A DNA stretch of 64,000 bases from Lachnospiraceae bacterium. GTDB lineage: Bacteria; Bacillota; Clostridia; Lachnospirales; Lachnospiraceae. Under the pieces are notes generated by a model. It was given only the letters and a program-made list of their open reading frames with translations, was not told where the DNA came from and ran no database searches. This document shows positions 27,411-35,267 of this stretch, one piece after another; positions within the stretch are counted from its first letter, which is position 1, and every line of letters begins with the position of its first letter. The translations under genes were made by a program, and so were the position numbers. The stretch covers positions 1 to 64,000 of the forward strand of contig FZRB01000023.1 in NCBI GenBank assembly GCA_900199595.1. Direction: 5' to 3'.

Positions 27411-28058
27411 ATGAATATAGACGAAGTAAAAATAAAACTGAAACAGACAGGAATTATTCCCGTTGTTGTGATAGATAATGAAGAATCTGCGGAACCATTG
27501 GCAGAGGCACTTCTAAAGGGAGGACTTCCCTGCGCGGAGATTACATTTCGTACCTCTGCAGCAGAGGGCGCAATAAGAAGAATGTCTGATAAATATCCGG
27601 AGCTTCTTGTGGGAGCGGGTACTGTTCTTAATAAGGAACAGACAGACAGAGCTGCAGAGGCTGGTGCAAAGTTTATGGTCAGTCCGGGTTTTAATCCTGA
27701 AAATGTCAGGTATGCATTAAGTAAAGGAATACCATTTATTCCGGGCACTCAGACACCGGGAGAGATGGAACAGGCCATGGCTCTGGGACTGGATGTGGTT
27801 AAGTTCTTTCCTGCAGAACCATCCGGAGGACTTAACATGATAAAGGCTGTTGCAGCAGCATATACGAAGCTTTCTTTTATGCCTACCGGCGGAATAAATG
27901 CCGATAATGTAAGACAGTATCTGATGTATGACAGGATAATAGCCTGTGGTGGCAGCTGGATGGTAAAAAAGGATCTGATAAATTCAGGAGATTTTGCTGA
28001 GATAGAGAGGCTTGTCAGAGAAGCTGCGGATATTATGAGGTCTATAAGAGAGATATAA
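27411..28058 (+). CDS. kdgA: KDPG/KHG aldolase
   Basis: This 215-residue class I aldolase has the family opening GIIPVVVIDN, the catalytic glutamate E43 in CAEITFRT and the Schiff-base lysine K131 in VVKFFPAE. It cleaves 2-keto-3-deoxy-6-phosphogluconate to pyruvate and glyceraldehyde 3-phosphate, ending the glucuronate route. I chose ATG 27411 rather than 27390, because the upstream ATG lies inside the GAGGAGA ribosome binding site. Confidence 0.93.
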   Translation: MNIDEVKIKLKQTGIIPVVVIDNEESAEPLAEALLKGGLPCAEITFRTSAAEGAIRRMSDKYPELLVGAGTVLNKEQTDRAAEAGAKFMVSPGFNPENVRYALSKGIPFIPGTQTPGEMEQAMALGLDVVKFFPAEPSGGLNMIKAVAAAYTKLSFMPTGGINADNVRQYLMYDRIIACGGSWMVKKDLINSGDFAEIERLVREAADIMRSIREI

Positions 28059-28071
28059 GATAATAAAAGAC

Positions 28072-28101
28072 CTGTCACTGAAGGTGACTGATGAGGGGAA
28101 A
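28072..28101 (+). promoter_or_regulatory. hairpin fused to the kdgK ribosome binding site
   Basis: CTGTCACTGAAGGTGACTG forms an imperfect version of the stem found before kdgA and is followed by ATGAGGGGAAA, then the kdgK start. Stem right arm, spacing and ribosome binding site are conserved between the two copies. Confidence 0.5.
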
Positions 28102-29199
28102 ATGGATTTAAAGATAAAGTCAAAAAATGAATGTGAATATGATATGGTTGCTCTTGGCGAGGTTATGCTGAGATTTGATCCGGGTGAGGGCAGGATACGA
28201 ACAGCCCGAACCTTCAGAGTATGGGAAGGCGGAGGAGAATACAATGTTTCCCGTGCGCTTCATAAATGTTTTGGACTTAAGACCGGAATAATAACTGCCA
28301 TAGCAGATAATGAAGTTGGCAGACTGGTTGAAGATCTTATAGAGCAGGGTGGAGTTTCAACAAGTCTTATAGTACATAAACAGACAGATGGAATAGGAAA
28401 GCTGTGCCGGAATGGAATCAATTTCACAGAAAGGGGCTTTGGAATAAGAGGAGCTCTCAGCTGCTCTGACAGAGCCAATACAGCTATTTCGCAGGCTGCC
28501 GCTGAAGATTTTGATTTTGAATATATATTTGGAGAACTTGGTGTACGCTGGTTCCATACAGGAGGAATATATGCGGCTCTTTCCGAGGAATCTCAGAATA
28601 CAGTTATAGAAGCCTGCAAAACAGCAAAAAAATACGGTACAATAGTTTCCTATGACCTGAACTTCCGTCAGTCTCTGTGGGAAACCTGCGGTGGTATTGA
28701 AAGAGCGAGACAGATAAACAGAGAGATAGTAAGATATGCCGATGTCCTAATCGGAAGTGAAGAGGACTTTGTTATGTGTCTCGGATATGAAACGGAAGAA
28801 ATAGACAGCAGTTTTAAAGATCTGAATGTTGAAAGCTTCAAAAGGATTCTTCTTAAGACCTCATCTGATTTTCCTAATATCAGAGTTATAGCAAATATGC
28901 TTCATACAGTTAAAACTGCATCCGTTAACGACTGGAAGGCTCTTTGCTGGTCTGAAGGAAATATATGTATGTCAGACGAGTATAACGATCTGGAGGTTCT
29001 CGATCGAGTAGGTATAGGAGATTCCTTTGCGGCCGGATTTATATATGGTCTTATGACTACGGATGATCCAAGTTTGGCTGTGAATTATGGTGCGGCTCAC
29101 GGAGCACTTGCAATGACTACTCCCGGAGACACATCCATGGCAACTCTGAGTGAGGTTGAAGCAGTAATGAACAAATCAGGAGCACGAGTAAAGAGATAA
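28102..29199 (+). CDS. kdgK: 2-dehydro-3-deoxygluconokinase, PfkB family
   Basis: This protein of about 365 residues belongs to the ribokinase/PfkB family: MVALGEVMLRFDP at the N-terminus, GGGEYNVSRAL (substrate contact region) and the C-terminal catalytic motif VGIGDSFAAGFIYG. It phosphorylates KDG to KDPG, linking UxuA to KdgA. ATG 28102 follows GAGGGG by 3-4 bases and is preferred over an in-frame GTG at 28084. It is somewhat longer than the usual 310-340 residues because of a loop around 225-250. Confidence 0.92.
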   Translation: MDLKIKSKNECEYDMVALGEVMLRFDPGEGRIRTARTFRVWEGGGEYNVSRALHKCFGLKTGIITAIADNEVGRLVEDLIEQGGVSTSLIVHKQTDGIGKLCRNGINFTERGFGIRGALSCSDRANTAISQAAAEDFDFEYIFGELGVRWFHTGGIYAALSEESQNTVIEACKTAKKYGTIVSYDLNFRQSLWETCGGIERARQINREIVRYADVLIGSEEDFVMCLGYETEEIDSSFKDLNVESFKRILLKTSSDFPNIRVIANMLHTVKTASVNDWKALCWSEGNICMSDEYNDLEVLDRVGIGDSFAAGFIYGLMTTDDPSLAVNYGAAHGALAMTTPGDTSMATLSEVEAVMNKSGARVKR

Positions 29200-29202
29200 A
29201 GC

Positions 29203-31173
29203 ATGGAGAAAAACGTGAATATGAAAAAAAAGGTAGCGGTATTAGTATCCGGAATATATGGTTCCATGAATAGTGATATTCAGGTGGGCTTAAGTGAAAC
29301 CGCTTTAAAGCTGGGAATAAAGCTCATATTTTTTGTAAGCTTCAGTGATGGTTTCAGTCGTGAATTCTACGATAAGTATGTTAAGTATGATGAAGGAGAT
29401 ATAGTATCCTTTAAGCTCCCTGACTTTAATGATTTTGACGGAATTGTACTGATGGCAGATTCATTTTCGCCGGATTATAAAGAGCGTGTGGAAAAACTGC
29501 TTGAAAATGTAAGCATTCCTGTTATGTGTCTTGGGGAAGGGAAAAAAGAATATTATTCCCTTGAAAATAATGATGATAAATCCTTCTGTAATGTGGTAGA
29601 GCATATCGTGACAGAACATGGCTGTAAGGATATTTATCATGTTGCCGGCAGCAAGGACTATGATTTTACCTTTGACAGAATCAATGCATATAAGAGTGTG
29701 CTTAAGGAACATGGTCTTCCCTGCGAAGATGACAGAGTATTTTTCGGAACCTTATGGAGAGACTGTGGTGAGCCGGCTCTGGAATATATCCTGCAAAAAT
29801 GTGCTGAAAAAGGAAAGAAATATCCGGATGGTATAGTCTGTGTCAATGATTATACAGCAATAGGTATAATCGATGCCTGTAGAAAAAGAGGAATAAGAGT
29901 TCCTGCAGATATCATAGTTACCGGTTATGACGGAATAGAGGTTGCAAATATGGGACGGCCGTCCATTACTACCTGCAGCCAGCCTTTTTATGAGATGGCT
30001 GAGATTTGTCTTGTAACTCTTCAGAAGATATGGAACGGAGAAAAGGTAGACGGAAAGTTTCAGGCAACCGGTAAGATAATAAAGAATCAGTCCTGTGGAT
30101 GTGTGCCTATGGATGTAGACAATACCGATGAAGTAAGACAGGTATATAGTGAAAGAATGGGTAAGATGGAGTACCTCGCCCAATCTACAACAAATATGAT
30201 ACTGAGTCTGTCAAACAGCAGCTCTATGGATGAGTGTTTCAATGAAATCCAGAAGAATGCTATGGTTGATACCGGTTTTAAGAACTTTGTTCTTTGTCTG
30301 GCTCCAGGTTGGGATAAGCAGAGAGTTATAGATGACAGCTACAATATGGATGATGAAGAGATGACGGTAGTAGCCGGATTCATCGGTGATAAAGCAGTTG
30401 AAAGGGGAAGCTTCAGAAGAAAACAGATACTTCCCGACGCTCTTCTGGATGATCCGAATCCATATTATATATTTTCTGTTCATCATCTGCAGTACTACAT
30501 GGGTTATATTATAGTGACGCCTGAACTGAAGGATTTTAATCAGCTTATTATGAAATCCTGGCTGGTTAATCTGGGGGCAATGCTCGAGAATCTGAGAATA
30601 AGAAGACAGCTGCATATAACAGTAGAGCGTTTAGAGAATCTTTATAACAGAGATATGCTTACGGGACTTTATAACAGACGCGGATATGAATTCTTCTTCC
30701 CGGATTATTATGAGAAGTGTCTTAAAAACAATACCAATCTTGCAGTTCTTCTGATCGATATGGATGATCTGAAAATGGTTAATGACAGCTATGGTCATCC
30801 TGAAGGAGACTACAGTCTTTGTACCATTGCAGAGGCCATGACAAGAGCATCACGTTATGGAGAAATCTGCCTCAGAACAGGTGGAGATGAGTTTGTTGTT
30901 CTTGCTATGGATTATTCTCAGGCGAAGATAGAAAATTATATAAAGGTGCTTCGAGAGGGTATCGAAGAGAGAAGAAACAGAGATATGAAGAAATATCCGA
31001 TAAGTGTCAGTGTCGGCTCATGTATTCTTGTGCCATCCGATAAGGACAGAAGGAATATACAGGAGATATCGGAGGAATATATCAGATTGGCAGATGCTGA
31101 GATGTATAAGGAAAAGAAGCTTCATAAAAATGAAAAAAGTGCTGCCAAATACAGATTTAGTGAGGAAGTATAG
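29203..31173 (+). CDS. sugar-binding (LacI-type periplasmic-binding fold) plus GGDEF protein
   Basis: This protein of about 656 residues has no signal peptide, transmembrane helix or helix-turn-helix. Residues about 10-290 read as a LacI/GalR-like ligand-binding fold (KVAVLVSGIYGSMNSDIQ, DGIVCVNDYTAIGI, VTGYDGIEVANMGRPSITT). Residues about 310-470 are an unassigned linker domain. Residues about 485-650 are a diguanylate cyclase domain with LIDMDDLKMVNDSYGH and the intact active-site loop RTGGDEF (560-564). The inhibitory-site position reads RYGE rather than RxxD. It probably couples a cytosolic sugar signal to c-di-GMP synthesis. The start could also be ATG 29221, 10 bases after GGAGAA. Confidence 0.85.
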   Translation: MEKNVNMKKKVAVLVSGIYGSMNSDIQVGLSETALKLGIKLIFFVSFSDGFSREFYDKYVKYDEGDIVSFKLPDFNDFDGIVLMADSFSPDYKERVEKLLENVSIPVMCLGEGKKEYYSLENNDDKSFCNVVEHIVTEHGCKDIYHVAGSKDYDFTFDRINAYKSVLKEHGLPCEDDRVFFGTLWRDCGEPALEYILQKCAEKGKKYPDGIVCVNDYTAIGIIDACRKRGIRVPADIIVTGYDGIEVANMGRPSITTCSQPFYEMAEICLVTLQKIWNGEKVDGKFQATGKIIKNQSCGCVPMDVDNTDEVRQVYSERMGKMEYLAQSTTNMILSLSNSSSMDECFNEIQKNAMVDTGFKNFVLCLAPGWDKQRVIDDSYNMDDEEMTVVAGFIGDKAVERGSFRRKQILPDALLDDPNPYYIFSVHHLQYYMGYIIVTPELKDFNQLIMKSWLVNLGAMLENLRIRRQLHITVERLENLYNRDMLTGLYNRRGYEFFFPDYYEKCLKNNTNLAVLLIDMDDLKMVNDSYGHPEGDYSLCTIAEAMTRASRYGEICLRTGGDEFVVLAMDYSQAKIENYIKVLREGIEERRNRDMKKYPISVSVGSCILVPSDKDRRNIQEISEEYIRLADAEMYKEKKLHKNEKSAAKYRFSEEV

Positions 31174-33735
31174 ATGAAAAAAGTATTTAGAAGAATAACA
31201 GGGATTACAGTTGCAGCATTGCTTATGGTTTCCATGGCTGGCTGTGGAAATGGGAACGGTGGCAACAACACAGAAGCTACTGAAAATACTGAGGAAGCTG
31301 TGGTTGAAGAACAGGAGGAACCTCAGGAAACTATAGCAAAGGTAGAAGAAGTGGAAGGTAATCTGATGAAGAACGGCTTCTTTTCAGATGATGATGTGAG
31401 CATGTGGTCTATAGAGTCGGGGGCTTCCAAAATAAGTATCGGCTCGGACAGCGCTGAAGCTGCAGAGGGATATCCTACCTATGGTATTATAGACAGAGAT
31501 GCATCTACTTCATCCCCATATGACTGTTTTGCACAGGATGTTACAGATACTCTGAAAAGCGGTGTGACATATAATTATGAATTCTACGCAAAGCTTTCCT
31601 CCGATTACGAAGGGGCTCCGGCTGATCAGAGGGTTGTTGATTTTGCACCTTATATAACAGTAGGTGGACAGACAAATTATCTGGGTTCTTATTCATCAGA
31701 GATAACCGGTAATCCAAGCAATACTCTTGAACCCGGAGAGTGGACCAAATTCTCCGGAACATTTACTCCGATGTTTGATGGAACAGCTGAAAAGGCTGTA
31801 ATCCGTATCATAGAACAGGGAACTGATTATGGAAATGGAGTTTGTGTAAAGGGCGATTATTACTTAGCAGGTGTGAAGCTTGTTCCTGAAGGCGGAGCTG
31901 AAGGTGGAGAAGAAAATGCTATGGGCGTAGAGGAAGATATTCAGAACCTAAGAGATGTACTAGCGTCAGCAGATGGACTCGGTGATGATGCCATATGCGG
32001 AACCTGTCTTGGTTCAGTAGGTGTTAATGATGGCAATCTCATGAAGCTTGTTGAAAAACATTTTAATGCAGTTACTCTTGAAAATGAGTTGAAGATGGAT
32101 AGTATGTTCGGTTATAATAATGATTCTGTTCCTGCAGGTTCTGTTCACGAAGAGGAGCTTAATGGTGAGAAAATAATGGTTCCGACTCTTGACAATTCAA
32201 GAGCAGATGCTATTCTTGATAAGATTGTAGAGTGGAACAGTTCAAATCCGGACAAGCAGATAAGAGTGAGAGGACATGTGCTGGTATGGCATTCCCAGGC
32301 ACCGGAATGGTTCTTCCATGAGGATTATGACAAGTCAAATGATTATGTATCCCAGGAAGAGATGGATAAACGTCTTGAGTGGTACATAAAGTCTGTTCTT
32401 GAGTACTATACCGGAGAAAACAGTAAGTATAAGGGACTGTTTTATGGATGGGATGTTGTTAATGAGGCAATAAGTGACAGCACTGGTACCTATAGAACTG
32501 ATACAGAACCGGGAAGTGATCAGCTTTCTGATTCTACACATGGAAGCAAGTCCAGCTGGTGGAAGGTATACGGAAGTAATGAATTTATTATAAATGCATT
32601 TAAGTATGCAAACAAATATGCTCCCGCTGACCTTGAATTATATTATAATGATTATAATGAGTGTGACTCTAATAAGCTGAAGGGTATAGTTCAGCTTCTG
32701 GAGGATGTCAAGGCAGGTGAAGACACAAGAATAAGCGGCTTCGGAATGCAGGGACATTATACGGTAAATGCACCTTCTTCTGGTCAGATAGAGGATGCCG
32801 TCAGAGCATACAGCGAAGTTGTTGACAAGGTGATGCTGACTGAGCTTGATGTTAAGGTAAGTCCTATGTTTGATGGTACTGAGGAGGCACTTCCGGATGA
32901 ATATGCAAGACAGGCAGCTTATTACAGTTCTATATATGAACTTCTCAAAAAGCTTGATAAGGAAGAAGGTATCAATGTTTCAGGTATAACAATCTGGGGC
33001 GTTATAGATACTTATTCATGGCTTCAGCAGCAGAGCAATGTAGGCGGAGGAGCAACAGGAAAGATCCTTCAGTGTCCACTGCTTTTTGATGGAAAATATA
33101 AGGCTAAGCCTGCTTTTTGGGCACTGGTTGATCCATCAACAGTAGATGCCTCCATTCTTGAGGTTAAGAGACCGACTATTGAAATCAAAAAAGGAACAGC
33201 ATCTATAGGTGAGGATATAGATTCTGCCTGGGATGAGGTTGAGGCTATTCCTCTTGATATAAAAGTTCAGGGAACCGAAGCAACCTGTGAGGCAAAACTT
33301 CTCTGGGATGAGGAGAATCTTTATGTATTATTTGACGTAAAGGATAAGGTTCTAAATGATTCCAGCGAGGATGATTATCAGCAGGATTCCATAGAAGTAT
33401 TTATAGATGAGACTAATTCAAGAGCCGGTTCATATGATGCCGGAGATAAGCAGTATCGAGTAAGTTTTAATAATAAACTCAGCTTTAATGGAGAAAAATG
33501 TCTTGAAGAATATATCACATCATCTGCTAAAACTACTGATGATGGATATATAGTTACAGCAGCCATAAAGTGGAGTGAAATAACACCTGAAGCCGGAACC
33601 GAGATAGGGCTTGAGCTTCAGATAAATGATGCAGGAAGTGATGGAACAAGAAGAGGTACCATGAGCTGGGCAGATGATACAGGAACCTGTTATATGAACC
33701 CATCAATGTTCGGTCATGCTGTATTGGTAGAATAA
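31174..33735 (+). CDS. GH10 endo-beta-1,4-xylanase lipoprotein with CBM22-like and CBM9 modules
   Basis: This 853-residue surface enzyme has a lipoprotein signal ending MAGC (C24), an acidic linker, and a CBM22-like beta-sandwich at about 65-245. The GH10 barrel covers about 260-665, with acid/base E431 in WDVVNEAIS and nucleophile E557 in LTELDVKV. A CBM9-type module follows at about 670-853 (WDEENLYVLFDVKD). It should cut xylan outside the cell, held on the membrane by its lipid, feeding the transporter. It is the only clearly exported hydrolase of the xylan locus and its last gene. Confidence 0.93.
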   Translation: MKKVFRRITGITVAALLMVSMAGCGNGNGGNNTEATENTEEAVVEEQEEPQETIAKVEEVEGNLMKNGFFSDDDVSMWSIESGASKISIGSDSAEAAEGYPTYGIIDRDASTSSPYDCFAQDVTDTLKSGVTYNYEFYAKLSSDYEGAPADQRVVDFAPYITVGGQTNYLGSYSSEITGNPSNTLEPGEWTKFSGTFTPMFDGTAEKAVIRIIEQGTDYGNGVCVKGDYYLAGVKLVPEGGAEGGEENAMGVEEDIQNLRDVLASADGLGDDAICGTCLGSVGVNDGNLMKLVEKHFNAVTLENELKMDSMFGYNNDSVPAGSVHEEELNGEKIMVPTLDNSRADAILDKIVEWNSSNPDKQIRVRGHVLVWHSQAPEWFFHEDYDKSNDYVSQEEMDKRLEWYIKSVLEYYTGENSKYKGLFYGWDVVNEAISDSTGTYRTDTEPGSDQLSDSTHGSKSSWWKVYGSNEFIINAFKYANKYAPADLELYYNDYNECDSNKLKGIVQLLEDVKAGEDTRISGFGMQGHYTVNAPSSGQIEDAVRAYSEVVDKVMLTELDVKVSPMFDGTEEALPDEYARQAAYYSSIYELLKKLDKEEGINVSGITIWGVIDTYSWLQQQSNVGGGATGKILQCPLLFDGKYKAKPAFWALVDPSTVDASILEVKRPTIEIKKGTASIGEDIDSAWDEVEAIPLDIKVQGTEATCEAKLLWDEENLYVLFDVKDKVLNDSSEDDYQQDSIEVFIDETNSRAGSYDAGDKQYRVSFNNKLSFNGEKCLEEYITSSAKTTDDGYIVTAAIKWSEITPEAGTEIGLELQINDAGSDGTRRGTMSWADDTGTCYMNPSMFGHAVLVE

Positions 33736-33784
33736 AAAAAATATTCTGAGCAAGGCGAAGAATTAAAAAAAGGAGAAATGAAAA

Positions 33785-35239
33785 ATGAATCATGACAAAT
33801 ATGTAAGTCCTCTTTCAGAGAGATACGCAAGTAAGGAGATGCAGTACATCTTTTCACCGGATAAGAAGTTTAAGACCTGGAGACGTCTCTGGATAGCATT
33901 GGCAGAAGCAGAAATGGAGCTTGAGCTTCCGGATGAAAATGGTAATCCACGTATCAATCAGGAGATGATAGATGAGCTGAAGAGCCATGCTGAAGATATA
34001 GATTACGAAATGGCAAAGGCTGAAGAGGCAAAGGTTCGTCATGATGTAATGGCACATGTACATACATATGGTGCTTCCTGTCCAAAGGCTGCAGGTATAA
34101 TCCATCTTGGTGCTACCAGCTGCTATGTGGGTGATAATACAGATGTAATAATAATGACAGAGGGACTTCAGCTGGTACGTAAGAAGCTCCTTAATGTTAT
34201 AAATGAGCTTTCAAAGTTTGCCATGGAGTATAAGGATCTTCCTACTATCGCATTTACACATTTTCAGCCGGCACAGCCTACTACAGTAGGTAAGAGAGCT
34301 ACACTCTGGATAAATGAACTCTATATGGATCTTCAGGATGTAGAATACATGATATCTCAGCAGAAGCTTCTTGGTTCCAAAGGTACTACCGGAACTCAGG
34401 CTTCCTTCCTGGAGCTGTTCAATGGAGATCATGAAAAGGTAAAGAAGTTAGATAAGCTTATAGCAGAGAAGATGGGCTTTGATGATGTATATCCGGTTTC
34501 CGGACAGACATATTCACGTAAGGTAGACAGCAGAGTTCTGAATGTTCTTGCCGGCATTGCTCAGTCAGCTCATAAATTCTCCAATGATATAAGACTGCTT
34601 CAGCATCTGAAGCAGATAGAAGAGCCATTTGAGAAGAACCAGATAGGTTCATCTGCTATGGCTTATAAGAGAAATCCTATGAGAAGTGAGAGAATTGCTT
34701 CTCTTGCAAACTATGTTATCGCAGATGCAATCAACCCGGCTATTACAGCATCAACCCAGTGGTTTGAAAGAACACTGGATGATTCAGCTAACAAGAGAAT
34801 ATCAGTTCCTGAGGCATTTCTTGCAGTAGACGGAATACTGGATCTCTATCTGAACGTAGTTGACGGTCTTGTGGTTTATGATAAGGTTATCTATGCAAAG
34901 TTCATGGAAGAGATTCCTTTCATGGCTACAGAGAACATCATGATGGATGCAACAAAGGCCGGTGGAGACAGACAGGAGCTTCATGAGAAGATAAGACAGT
35001 ATTCCATGGAGGCAGGGGCTGTTGTAAAGAAGGAAGGAAAGCCAAATGATCTTCTTCAGAGAATAGCAGCTGATCCTGCTTTTGGAAGAACACTGGAAGA
35101 GCTTGAAAGCCTGATGGAGCCATCGCTCTATGTTGGACGAGCACCTCAGCAGACAGAGGAATATATAAACGAAGTTATTAAGCCTCTGCTTAACGCTAAT
35201 AGTGAAGAACTTGGTCTTACAGCGGAGATAAATGTATAG
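33785..35239 (+). CDS. purB: adenylosuccinate lyase
   Basis: This 484-residue fumarase/aspartase-superfamily enzyme carries the signature GSSAMAYKRNPMRSE and the histidine segment THFQPAQPTTVGKR. It performs two eliminations in purine synthesis (SAICAR to AICAR, adenylosuccinate to AMP). AAAGGAG is 8-9 bases upstream of the ATG. No other purine gene is adjacent, though purA lies 7 kb downstream on the same strand. Confidence 0.95.
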   Translation: MNHDKYVSPLSERYASKEMQYIFSPDKKFKTWRRLWIALAEAEMELELPDENGNPRINQEMIDELKSHAEDIDYEMAKAEEAKVRHDVMAHVHTYGASCPKAAGIIHLGATSCYVGDNTDVIIMTEGLQLVRKKLLNVINELSKFAMEYKDLPTIAFTHFQPAQPTTVGKRATLWINELYMDLQDVEYMISQQKLLGSKGTTGTQASFLELFNGDHEKVKKLDKLIAEKMGFDDVYPVSGQTYSRKVDSRVLNVLAGIAQSAHKFSNDIRLLQHLKQIEEPFEKNQIGSSAMAYKRNPMRSERIASLANYVIADAINPAITASTQWFERTLDDSANKRISVPEAFLAVDGILDLYLNVVDGLVVYDKVIYAKFMEEIPFMATENIMMDATKAGGDRQELHEKIRQYSMEAGAVVKKEGKPNDLLQRIAADPAFGRTLEELESLMEPSLYVGRAPQQTEEYINEVIKPLLNANSEELGLTAEINV

Positions 35240-35267
35240 TCGGAAGTGACATTATATGGAGTAATCT

